Source of the DNA: Streptomyces rhizosphaerihabitans
GTDB taxonomy: Bacteria; Actinomycetota; Actinomycetes; Streptomycetales; Streptomycetaceae
Direction: 5' to 3'
DNA: 64,000 bases
Assembly: GCF_025399795.1 (NCBI RefSeq)
Contig: NZ_JAODTZ010000014.1
Coordinates: 1-64,000 of the forward strand
Below are positions 51,482 to 59,340 of this stretch, piece after piece. Each line of letters opens with the position of its first letter. Within the stretch, counting starts at the first letter, position 1. The position numbers were made by a program, and so were the translations under genes. Below the pieces are notes generated by a model. The model saw nothing but the letters and a program-made list of their open reading frames with translations, had not been told where the DNA came from and made no database searches.

Positions 51482-53509
51482 CTACCGGCTCCGCGGCCGC
51501 GGAGGCACCGGCGGTGGCTCCCCCCGGCGGACGGACCCCGCTGCCCGGGCCGCCGGCCGGTCGGCGTGGGCCGAGGAGCTGAGCTGCCAGGGCACGCTCG
51601 TCACCATCACGCCCGGGGTGAAGAGCAGCCGGCTCTTGAGCCACAGGGCGGACTGGTTGTGGAGGAGGTTCTCCCACCAGTGGCCGACGACGTACTCGGG
51701 GACGAAGACGGCGACGATGTCGCGCGGGCTCTCGCGGCGCACCGCGCGGACGTACCCGACGACCGGCTTGGTGATCTCGCGGTAGGGGGAGTCGACGATC
51801 TTCAGCGGTACGTCGATGCCGTACTCCTCCCAGCGCCTGCGCAGCTCGGTCGTCTCGTCCGGGTCGACGGAGACCGTCAGTGCCTCCAACCGGTCGGGGC
51901 GGGTGGCGTGCGCGTAGGCGAGGGCCCGCAGCGTCGGCTTGTGGAGTGTGGACACGAGCACGATCGCGAACACCCGGCTGGGCGGTACGAGCTCGCCGTG
52001 GGGGTCGGTCACCGCCAGCTCCGCCGCCGTCGTGTCGTAGTGGCGTCTGATCGCGCGCATCGTCACCCACAGCACGGCCGCCGCGAGGACGGCCAGCCAC
52101 GCGCCCTGGGTGAACTTGGTAGTCAGGACGATGAGGAGGACGAGTCCGGTGACGACCGCGCCCACCGCGTTGATCATGCGTGCTGTGTGGTGGCGTCGGC
52201 GCACGGCCGTGTCGGGCTCGCCGCGCAGTTCGCGGTTCCAGTGCCGCACCATGCCGAGCTGGGAGAGCGTGAAAGCGGTGAACACGCCGAGGATGTAGAG
52301 GTGGATGAGGCTGGTGACGTTGGCCTTGTAGCCCCACAGCAGCAGGCCCGCGACGATCGCGAGGGCCAGGATGCCGTTGGAGAAGGCCAGTCGGTCGCCC
52401 CGGTTGTGCAACTGGCGTGGCAGATAGCGGTGTTGGGCGAGGATCGAGGACAGCGAAGGGAAGCCGTTGAAGGCCGTGTTCGCGGCCAGGACCAGGACGA
52501 GAGCCGTCGCCGCCTGGATGAAGTAGAAACCGAAGCTGTGCTCCCCGCCGAACACGGCCGCCGCGACCTGTGCGATGACCGTGCGCTGTGTGTAGGAGGC
52601 GCAGTCGCCGCTCAGCCCGGTGAGCCGGCACGCGTCGTCGGTGATGTGCACTTTCGAGATCAGCGCCAGCGTGGTGACGCCGACGAACATGACGATCGCG
52701 AGGCTGCCCATCACCGCCAGCGTGGTGGCCGCGTTGCGCGACTTGGGCTTGCGGAACGCCGGGACGCCGTTGGAGATCGCCTCCACGCCGGTCAGCGCCG
52801 TACAACCGGAGGAGAACGCGCGCAGCACCAGCATCACCAGGGCCAGGCCCGTCAGGTGCGCGTCAGCGGGGTCCGGCGTGACACCGTAGGCGGCGCTCTC
52901 GGCGACCGGCGCGTCCCCGAGGGCGTACCGGATCATGCCGGTGACCACCATGACCAGCACACCGCCGATGAACAGGTACGTCGGCGCGGCGAAGGCCCGC
53001 CCCGACTCGCGCACCCCGCGCAGGTTGACGGCCGCGAGGAGGGCTACGAAGACGAGCGCCATCAGGACGCGTTCGTGGGCGAGCCCGGGGATCGCCGAGA
53101 TGATGTTGTCGACGCCGGAGGCGACCGAGACGGCGACCGTCATGACGTAGTCGACCAGGAGGGAGGCGGCGACGACGAGACCGGTCGAGGGGCCCAGGTT
53201 CGTCGACGCCACCTCGAAGGAGCCGCCGCCGCTCGGATAGGCGTGCACCACCTGCCGGTACGACAGCACCACGACTGCCATCAGTGCCACCACCGCACCC
53301 GCGATCCACGGCGTGAAGTGCAGATACGCCAGTCCGCCGAGGGTGAGGACGAGCAGGATCTCCTGCGTCGCGTACGCCACGGACGACAGCGGGTCGGAGG
53401 CGAAGATCGGCAGGGCCAGCCGTTTGGGCAGCAGCGTCTCGGTCAGTTCCTCGCTGCGCATCGCCCGGCCGATCACCAGGCGTTTGAGGATCTCCGTCAC
53501 GTTGAGCAC
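51482..53509 (-). CDS. KimA-like APC-family potassium transporter
   Basis: 675 aa. Opens with LPKRLALPIFASDPLSSVAY and continues SYRQVVHAYPSGGG and ALTGVEAISNGVPAFRKP, segments that match the KimA/YdaO branch of high-affinity K+/H+ symporters. Twelve TM helices to about residue 470, then a ~190-residue cytoplasmic domain (SRVFAIVLVSTLHKPTLRAL) with a USP-like fold expected, and a Pro/Arg-rich end. In Firmicutes KimA is inhibited by c-di-AMP. It follows the small membrane-protein gene by 45 bases and should share its promoter and the site-C operator. Confidence 0.85.
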   Translation of the reverse strand: MLNVTEILKRLVIGRAMRSEELTETLLPKRLALPIFASDPLSSVAYATQEILLVLTLGGLAYLHFTPWIAGAVVALMAVVVLSYRQVVHAYPSGGGSFEVASTNLGPSTGLVVAASLLVDYVMTVAVSVASGVDNIISAIPGLAHERVLMALVFVALLAAVNLRGVRESGRAFAAPTYLFIGGVLVMVVTGMIRYALGDAPVAESAAYGVTPDPADAHLTGLALVMLVLRAFSSGCTALTGVEAISNGVPAFRKPKSRNAATTLAVMGSLAIVMFVGVTTLALISKVHITDDACRLTGLSGDCASYTQRTVIAQVAAAVFGGEHSFGFYFIQAATALVLVLAANTAFNGFPSLSSILAQHRYLPRQLHNRGDRLAFSNGILALAIVAGLLLWGYKANVTSLIHLYILGVFTAFTLSQLGMVRHWNRELRGEPDTAVRRRHHTARMINAVGAVVTGLVLLIVLTTKFTQGAWLAVLAAAVLWVTMRAIRRHYDTTAAELAVTDPHGELVPPSRVFAIVLVSTLHKPTLRALAYAHATRPDRLEALTVSVDPDETTELRRRWEEYGIDVPLKIVDSPYREITKPVVGYVRAVRRESPRDIVAVFVPEYVVGHWWENLLHNQSALWLKSRLLFTPGVMVTSVPWQLSSSAHADRPAARAAGSVRRGEPPPVPPRPRSR

Positions 53510-53554
53510 GGGCGGAGGCTAAGCCAGCGGAGGAGAGGCGGGCGGCTCCGACAC

Positions 53555-54106
53555 TCAGTCCAGCCCCGACACCTTGAACACCGTCAGCGCCGTCTCACGG
53601 TCGATCCGCTCCGAGACGCGGTGCAGCGCCGTCTCCCCGCACACGAGGGAGCCGCGCAGCGCGGAGACCCGGGCGTCCTCGTCGAGGCGGTGCCACAGCT
53701 CCGGGCTGGCGACCAGGACACGCGGGTCGATCTCCAGGCGCGCGCCGAAGGTGTCGCGCAGTACGAGCCGCTCTCCGACGCCGTCCAGGCAGCGCACGGA
53801 CACCAGGCGGTCGGTCCGTACCCGCCGGGTGCCGAGCGGCCCGCGCGAGGTCAGCCAGCCCTCGCCCGCGGCGATCCGGGTGGGGCACAGGACGACGAAG
53901 AGCAGCGCCGCGAGCGTGAACCACAGCAGGGCGCGCGGGTCGGTGAGGGTGCCGGCGGCGCCGTCGATCAGCAGCAGGAGGGCGAGCAGCGCGCCCGCGC
54001 AACGCAGCCAGCTGCGCAGGTCCCGGGCCCAGAGAAGATCGTGCGCGACCTCCTCGGCCGGCGGGGGCACCTCGGCCGCTGCGCACGGATCGTTGCGGCG
54101 TTCCAT
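53555..54106 (-). CDS. Two-TM membrane protein with PH-like C-terminal domain, unknown function
   Basis: 183 aa. Two TM helices (about 34-51 and 57-74) followed by a beta-rich cytoplasmic part (RIAAGEGWLTSRGPLGTRRV; LVLRDTFGARLEIDPRVL), a layout like small PH-domain membrane proteins. It is the first gene of an operon with the KimA-like transporter, 43-84 bases downstream of tandem repeats on both strands. A role as regulator or assembly factor of the transporter is a guess. Confidence 0.78.
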   Translation of the reverse strand: MERRNDPCAAAEVPPPAEEVAHDLLWARDLRSWLRCAGALLALLLLIDGAAGTLTDPRALLWFTLAALLFVVLCPTRIAAGEGWLTSRGPLGTRRVRTDRLVSVRCLDGVGERLVLRDTFGARLEIDPRVLVASPELWHRLDEDARVSALRGSLVCGETALHRVSERIDRETALTVFKVSGLD

Positions 54107-54148
54107 ACGTCCGACGGTAGTGAACCGCGGGACCGGAAGCGCTGTGCC

Positions 54149-54190
54149 TTGACGGGTCTTTGATGAGCCGTGGCGTCAACGTTGCGTCAA
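54149..54190. promoter_or_regulatory. Tandem operator-like repeats, site C (double)
   Basis: Plus strand GCGTCAA-CGTT-GCGTCAA (54173-54190), a perfect pair 11 bases apart. A second, weaker pair in the opposite orientation lies next to it: TTGA at 54149 and at 54160, also 11 apart. Upstream of the 53555-54106 / KimA-like operon and of the chimeric pseudogene. Confidence 0.7.
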
Positions 54191-54396
54191 GGACGGGGAG
54201 ATCGGCGCGAAGATCCCGCAAGGGGTGCCCGCGCCGGTCCGGGGCCGGGAACAACCTGGGCGCAGCCGCACACCGCCTCCCCGCGTGTGCGGCTCCTTTG
54301 GCCGGAGCCCCTTCAGGGGCCGCGCCCCGAGTCGAGGAGCACCCGTCCCACCCCGTCAGCACGGCCGCCGCCCACGGGCACGCGTCCGTCCTCGCC

Positions 54397-54748
54397 GGCA
54401 ACGCCACCACGGTCGGCGCCCTGCTCCTGCTGAAGGCGTTCGCCTCCGGGTGCAGCGCCCTGACCGGCGTCGAAGCCCTCGCCAACGCCGTGCCGTCCTT
54501 CCGTGTCCCGCGGGCGAGGCGGGCCCAGCGCGCCGAAGCCGCCCTCGGCGCGGTGCCCGGCGCGATGCTGATCGGCCTGTCCGTGCCGATCTCGCGCTTC
54601 CACCTCCAGCCGGTCGAGGGCGTCACGGTCCTCGCCCAGTTCGCGGACGCCTCGCTCGGCCACAACTGGGCTTTCCATGTCGTCCAGTTCGCGACGATGA
54701 TCCTGCTCGCCCTCTCCGCGAACACCTCCTTCGGCGGGCTGCCGGTCC
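54397..54748 (+). pseudogene. Internal fragment of an APC-type permease
   Basis: In one frame: GALLLLKAFASGCSALTGVE, ANAVPSFRVPRARRAQRAEA, RFHLQPVEGVTVLAQ, DASLGHNWAFHVVQFATM and ANTSFGGLPV. This is the central part (TM6-TM9 region) of a permease related to the one at 51482. There is no start and no 5' domain, and the frame breaks into a kdpE fragment at 54749. Clearly a remnant. Confidence 0.85.
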
Positions 54749-54931
54749 AACCCGGGCCGGCTCATCACCCAGCGCCGGCTCCTCCAGGAGGTGTGGGGTG
54801 TCTCGGCCGGCAACAGGACCAATTACCTGCGGGTGTACATGGCCCAGCTCAGACGGAAGCTGGAGGCGGACCCGTCCCACCCTCGCCATCTGATCACCGA
54901 GCCCGGCATGGGCTACCGCTTCGAGGCGTGA
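54749..54931 (+). pseudogene. C-terminal fragment of a kdpE-type response regulator
   Basis: In a different frame from the permease piece: NPGRLITQRRLLQEVWGV, NRTNYLRVYMAQLRRKLEAD, PRHLITEPGMGYRFEA and a TGA at 54929. This is the last ~60 residues of a KdpE winged helix (E. coli KdpE has VLTQRQLLNQVWG and TETGIGYRF at the same place). Receiver and first half of the output domain are missing. Confidence 0.87.
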
Positions 54932-55053
54932 GGCAACGAGGGCTCCCGTCGCGTGATCCTGGCCAACGGCGGTGTCCCCGAAGGCCGTTCGCAGGGTGAG
55001 GACCGTTTCTGGATCGGCCTCGGGAGCCCGTGAGCGGCCCCGCGCCCGTCCGG

Positions 55054-55782
55054 TCAGACGAGGTGGGCGAAGACCACCAGGTTGTCGGTGTAGTCCCTGA
55101 CGGTGCGGTCGTAGTTGCCGGCGCACGTGATGAGGCGGACCTCGGCGTCGGGTGTGTCGGCGTACACGCGGTCGTCGGGGAAGTCGTCCTTCGCGAAGGT
55201 CTCCGCGCTGTCGACGACGAAGGACGCCGTCCTGCCGTCGGACCGCTCGACGCTGAACTTGTCGCCCTTCTTCAGCTCGCCGAGACCGGCGAACACGGCG
55301 GCGGAGGTCGTCGTGTCGACGTGCCCGGCGATGATCGACGCACCCGTCTCACCGGGGGAGACGCCCTTGGCGTACCAGCCGACCAGGTTCGTGTCGCCCG
55401 CGGGCGGGGGCTGGAGTTTGCCCGTGTCGTCGATGGCGAGTTCGGTGAAGGGCGCGTCCACCGAGATCTTCGGGATGAGCAGACGGGTCGGCTCGGACCG
55501 CGGGAGATGCTTCCCGGCCGGGCGATCGTTCGAGGGCGAGGCGGAGGACGCGGTTGAGTTCGAGGGCGAGGCGGAGGACGCGGCCGAGTGCGAGGGCGCG
55601 GGGGCCGCGGCGGCACGGGAAGTGGGGGAGGGGCCGGACGGTTCGTCGTTGCGGTGAAGCATGTTCGTGGCCAGCAGGACCGCGACACCGGCGCACCACA
55701 CGACCCACGTCACACGACGCCGGAAGTTCCGCTCGGGCGACGGGTGCGGGGTCTCGGCGGGAGAGGACAACCGGGCTGCCAT
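55054..55782 (-). CDS. Class F sortase
   Basis: 242 aa from ATG 55782, with GAGGTGG upstream. TM/signal anchor at 24-41, then an Ala/Ser/Pro linker with a duplicated SAASSASPSN/STASSASPSN, and the sortase barrel from 98 to the end: His154 in AGHVDT, Cys220 in LITCAGNY, and an Arg (226 or 229) completing the triad. Class F sortases are the actinobacterial housekeeping-like type whose substrates are poorly known. The next gene upstream on the same strand encodes a candidate surface substrate. Confidence 0.93.
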   Translation of the reverse strand: MAARLSSPAETPHPSPERNFRRRVTWVVWCAGVAVLLATNMLHRNDEPSGPSPTSRAAAAPAPSHSAASSASPSNSTASSASPSNDRPAGKHLPRSEPTRLLIPKISVDAPFTELAIDDTGKLQPPPAGDTNLVGWYAKGVSPGETGASIIAGHVDTTTSAAVFAGLGELKKGDKFSVERSDGRTASFVVDSAETFAKDDFPDDRVYADTPDAEVRLITCAGNYDRTVRDYTDNLVVFAHLV

Positions 55783-56086
55783 CGGGCACCACCTCATCGG
55801 GTCGGGGCAGCAGAGCGGACTGAGCGGGAACAGCGGGAACAGCAAGACCAGTAACAGCAGTAACAGCAGCAAAAACAGCAGAAGCGGCAGAAGCGGCGGG
55901 AGAAGCCGAGGCGGGACGAGCAGGAGCAGCAGGAGGCGGGTCGGCGACTGGAGCGGGGGTCGGGAGAGGGAGAGCGGGCCGGGGTGGGAGAGAGATCGGG
56001 CCGGTGTGGGAGGGGGAGACCGGCCGGGCCGCCAGGGGGTGAGTGGGTGGCGGCCCGGACCGCTATTGCTATGTCGTCAGGCATGG
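55783..56086. other. AGC-rich intergene between surface-protein and sortase genes
   Basis: 304 bases. From about 55805 to 55900 it is built of imperfect AACAGC/AGCAGT/AGAAGCGGC units; on the plus strand this reads as Gly/Asn/Ser-rich but lacks a credible start or end. No gene supported. Confidence 0.6.
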
Positions 56087-56752
56087 TCAGACCACACCGC
56101 CCTGCGCGCTTCTACGGCGCAGCATGTACACGCCCGCGGCCGCGAGGCCCAGGACCCCGATTCCGCCGGCCGTGACGCCCGACGACGTGGCGAGACCGCC
56201 GCCACCGGTGTGCATGCCGCCGTGCGGCTTGTCCTCCTCCTTGCTGCTCGAGTCCCATGAGCCCTTGTCCTGCTTGCTGCTCGAGTCCCATGAGCCCTTG
56301 TCCTGCCCGGAGTCCCAGGAACCGCTGCCGCTGGAGGAGCTGGAGGAGCTGGAGGAGCCCTTGTCCTTGTAGGTCTCCGGGTCGTACTTCTTGTCGTCCT
56401 TGGACCAGTCGTCCGTCTTGACGGACGTCAGCGCACCGCCGCCTGTGTGCACGCCGCCTTCCGGCTTCTCGTGGCTCCAGGAGCCCTTGCCGTGGTCGCT
56501 GTCCTTGCCGTGCTCCTTGCCGTATCCGGAGTCTTCGTGCTCCTTGCCGTATCCGGAGTCCTCGTGCTCCTTGCCGTACCCGGAGTCCTGGTGCTCCTTG
56601 CTGGAGGAGGAGGAGGAAGAGGAGGAGGAAGAAGAGGAGGAGGAGTCGTCGTGGCCCCAGTCGCCGGCCGAGACGGCGTACGCGCCGGGGGCGGCGATCG
56701 CGAGAGCGGCGGTGGCCGTCGCGGCAGCCAGGAGCATGCGGGCAGATCGCAT
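56087..56752 (-). CDS. Ser-rich repeat surface protein, candidate sortase substrate
   Basis: 221 aa from ATG 56752, GGAAGGA upstream. Signal peptide 1-26 (cut after PGAYA). Then a run of 15 Ser (37-51), three KEH(E/Q)DSGYG repeats (52-78), a first GGVHTGGGAL block (99-108), a second Ser run, a DKGSWDSSS repeat, a second block GGMHTGGGGL (178-187), a TM helix 192-210 and LRRR. The C-terminal end has the layout of a sorting signal, but HTGGG stands where LPXTG would be. Same strand and just upstream of the class F sortase. Confidence 0.85.
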   Translation of the reverse strand: MRSARMLLAAATATAALAIAAPGAYAVSAGDWGHDDSSSSSSSSSSSSSSSKEHQDSGYGKEHEDSGYGKEHEDSGYGKEHGKDSDHGKGSWSHEKPEGGVHTGGGALTSVKTDDWSKDDKKYDPETYKDKGSSSSSSSSSGSGSWDSGQDKGSWDSSSKQDKGSWDSSSKEEDKPHGGMHTGGGGLATSSGVTAGGIGVLGLAAAGVYMLRRRSAQGGVV

Positions 56753-57324
56753 TGTCGGAGTCCTTCCGTCGGAACCAGGCAGCTGACCTCTTGTCAGCAG
56801 ACAAAAACCCGGCCCGATGTGATCCACCGTCAATCCGATGTGCAAAGCGCACCACCCGGGAAGCTCACCCGGCCCACTGCCGAGGCCCGCCGCGTTGGTC
56901 GCCGTGACGACCGTCCGCGGGCGGGCCGACCTTTCTGACCTGCTGATTCACCGTGTTCGCTCGGTGTCCGGCGGCCCTGTGCGGAGCCCCACGCATGACC
57001 CGATCGGCGGCGACACGTCTGCTTCGCCCGGATGAGCAGCGGGGGTCGCTCGGCGTCAGATCCCGGTGTCCCGGCGGCTCTTGTCCTTTGGAGAGCCATG
57101 GGCGATTCATGAGCGAGTCGTGTCCTCCGGCGACTCAGGGTGTCCCCGGACGCGGGAGACGGGAGCCGAACTCGGGTGCAGCCGCCATCTGGCTGCCTGC
57201 TGCCCTGGCGGTCGGCCGCCGGGCGCCCGTCACCTGCCGCCGAAGCCCCCACTCCGACCGGCCGCCCCTGGTTCCCGGCCGTCTCCTGGCACACTGATCG
57301 TTTGCGTGAACATGAGAGGCGATC
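56753..57324. other. Intergene upstream of the surface-protein gene and of the SDR gene
   Basis: 572 bases. A perfect dyad GCTGAC-CTCTT-GTCAGC (56782-56798) lies 30 bases before the surface-protein start. No tRNA fold or credible ORF was found in the rest; both promoters of the divergent genes must be here. Confidence 0.55.
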
Positions 57325-58062
57325 ATGCAAAACAGGCGGAAGATCACGGTGGTGACCGGCGGCAGCCGCGGAATCGGTGCCGCCGTCTGCCGACGGCTGG
57401 CGCTGGAGGGCCATGACGTCGTCATCGGCTACCGGTCCGATCGCGCGGCGGCCGAGGCGGTGGCGGACGCCGTCGCGGAGGCGGGCCGGCGCTCTCTGCC
57501 GGTGGCCGTGGACACCTCCGACCCCACTGCCGTCGACGGGCTCTTCGACGCGGCGGCCGCCGAACTCGGCCCGGTCACCGCACTGGTGAACAACGCCGGT
57601 GTCAGCGGACCCAACGGGCCGCTGGCCGAAGCCGACCCCGACGGCATGCGGGAGGCCCTCGCGGTCAACGTCCTCGGCTATCTGCTCTGCGCGCGCCGCG
57701 CCGTACGGGAGATGACCGCGGCCGGCGGAGGCGCGATCGTCAACATCTCGTCCGCCGCGGCGACCCTCGGCAGTCCGGGCCAGTACGTCCACTACGCCGC
57801 CGCGAAGGCGGCCGTCGACGCCCTCACCATCGGCCTGTCCAAGGAGGTGGCGGCCGACGGAATCCGGGTGAACTGCGTCGCCCCGGGCACGGTCTGGACC
57901 GACTTCCACGAGGACCCGCAGCGCCCGGCCCGGGTGGCCGCGGGCATCCCGATGGGCCGCGCTGGCCGGCCGGAGGAGATCTCGGGCGCGGTGGCCTGGC
58001 TCCTGTCGGACGACGCCTCGTACACGACGGGCGCGGTGCTGCGGGTCGCGGGCGGACTCTAG
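57325..58062 (+). CDS. SDR-family oxidoreductase (FabG-like)
   Basis: 245 aa. TGGSRGIG cofactor loop (11-18), NNAGVSG, catalytic Ser in NISSAAATLG, Tyr-His-Tyr-Ala-Ala-Ala-Lys in VHYAAAKAAVD, PGTVWTDFH and the C-terminal TGAVLRVAGG, all as in 3-oxoacyl reductase/glucose dehydrogenase types. Cofactor preference probably NADPH (GYRSDR after strand 2). Standalone gene; substrate unknown. Confidence 0.92.
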   Translation: MQNRRKITVVTGGSRGIGAAVCRRLALEGHDVVIGYRSDRAAAEAVADAVAEAGRRSLPVAVDTSDPTAVDGLFDAAAAELGPVTALVNNAGVSGPNGPLAEADPDGMREALAVNVLGYLLCARRAVREMTAAGGGAIVNISSAAATLGSPGQYVHYAAAKAAVDALTIGLSKEVAADGIRVNCVAPGTVWTDFHEDPQRPARVAAGIPMGRAGRPEEISGAVAWLLSDDASYTTGAVLRVAGGL

Positions 58063-58134
58063 GAGTCTCTGCCGTCGGCCCCGGCGACGCGGGCGATCGA
58101 GTCTCTGCCGGGGGCGCCGGCGACGTGGGCGATC
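58063..58134. repeat. Tandem 36-base duplication after the SDR gene
   Basis: Two abutting 36-base units (58063-58098 and 58099-58134), both starting GAGTCTCTGCCG and ending GGGCGATC, with four mismatches. Confidence 0.9.
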
Positions 58135-58303
58135 AACCTGTCGGCGCTCCTGCGCCGCCGCGGCGCGCTCACACCCGACCCCGGTCCGGTGGCGGTGGTC
58201 GCGGTATCACGCGGCGGAACCGGCTGCCCGGGGCTCGACGACGGCCACGGTCCGGCGGACCTTCTCCGAGCGCGGCCTGCCTGAGCGTGGTCGGGCTCAG
58301 TGC

Positions 58304-58933
58304 TCAGGGCCACACCAGGCAATAGGGCTGATGCCCCGCCTCGTGCAGCCGGTGCGAGAAGTCCTGCCATTCGTGCAGCAGCTGATAGACGTTGAAGGCG
58401 TCCCGTGGGCCGCCCCGGTCCGGGACGGTGGACCAGATGAAGGCGGCCGCGCCGACGGCCTCCTCGCCTATGCCGCGCAGTGGGTCGACGACCGTCATCG
58501 GGAGCTTGACCACGGCGTAGTCGGGATGCAGAACGACCAGTTCGAGCGGCGGCACCTTGTGCAGGGGAACGCCTTCTATGCCGGTGAGGACCATCGCGGC
58601 CATCGTCTCCGGCTTGATCTTGGTGAACATGCCGTTCATGCCGAGCTCGTCGCCGCCGAGTTCTTCGGGGCGCATCGAGATCGGGACCCGGGCCGCCGTC
58701 GCGCCGTCCGGCGCGCCGAAATATTTGTACGTCACCCCCACTCGGCCACCATTCCCGCTCTCCGCTCGCAGTCGTTCGACCGCGCGATCGATCCGTTCGG
58801 GCTCGCTCTGCGATCCCTGTGCCTGTCCCGCTCTCCCGGCAGCTTCCTCCGCCTCGCGCCGGTGCTTCCCCCGCCGGGCACGCCGAGGGTTGAGGTCATC
58901 GGTCCCCTCGCCCAGTCCGCCACCGCGATGCAT
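58304..58933 (-). CDS. Hypothetical protein
   Basis: 209 aa from ATG 58933, with GGAG four bases upstream; the frame is open to 59248 without coding character. N-terminus is Arg/Gly/Glu-rich (RRARRGKHRREAEEAAG), the folded part runs 60-209: VTYKYFGAPDGATAARVPIS, LELVVLHPDYAVVKLPMTVV, DFSHRLHEAGHQPYCLVWP. No TM, no recognised motif. The family is familiar as an uncharacterised Streptomyces protein. Divergent from hemL by 400 bases. Confidence 0.7.
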   Translation of the reverse strand: MHRGGGLGEGTDDLNPRRARRGKHRREAEEAAGRAGQAQGSQSEPERIDRAVERLRAESGNGGRVGVTYKYFGAPDGATAARVPISMRPEELGGDELGMNGMFTKIKPETMAAMVLTGIEGVPLHKVPPLELVVLHPDYAVVKLPMTVVDPLRGIGEEAVGAAAFIWSTVPDRGGPRDAFNVYQLLHEWQDFSHRLHEAGHQPYCLVWP

Positions 58934-59340
58934 ATCTCCACCCGACTGCTTTTCTAAGTCGCGAGACCCCCGCCACGCAACCCGATCATCGTGACAGTGA
59001 CCTCCCCCACGGTCGCACGCCGAAACGTGCGCCGAAACACCTGTCCGCGGGATCTTCGCGGCCCCTGAACACCGTCGTTCATGTGAGCTGTCCGTTCGTG
59101 GCCCAGTTTCGCAGATGGCCGGAGGAAGGAACCCGTTTGTCGTACCGGGCTCCGTCACACCGGCTCCGCGATGGCCGGGATCATTCCTGTGTGGAGCCGT
59201 ACGTCGGGTCGGCTTCATCCGTTCACGGTGCCCCGTTCTTCCCCTCACGGCTCCCCCGGACTTCCCCTCACGGCTCCCCGCAGCCCCTGGCCTACCCTGA
59301 GGAGGTCACTAGCCCCCCGGAGTCGGAGACGTCGCAGGTC
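58934..59340. other. Intergene before hemL
   Basis: 407 bases without a gene. An exact 19-base direct repeat CTTCCCCTCACGGCTCCCC lies at 59238-59256 and 59261-59279. AGGAGGT at 59300-59306 is 35 bases before the hemL ATG and has no start codon behind it. Confidence 0.55.

Noticed and set aside
54160..54999. A single 279-residue permease-like gene
   Set aside because: The frame mixes non-coding sequence, a permease core and a shifted kdpE tail; treated as two pseudogene fragments.
55661..56260. Plus-strand Asn/Ser/Gly-rich ORF between sortase and surface-protein genes
   Set aside because: It arises from AGC/AAC simple repeats and overlaps both real genes antisense; no ribosome site.
56753..57324. 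tRNA or small RNA gene in the long gap
   Set aside because: No cloverleaf, T-arm TTCGA or CCA-proximal pattern could be made out on either strand.
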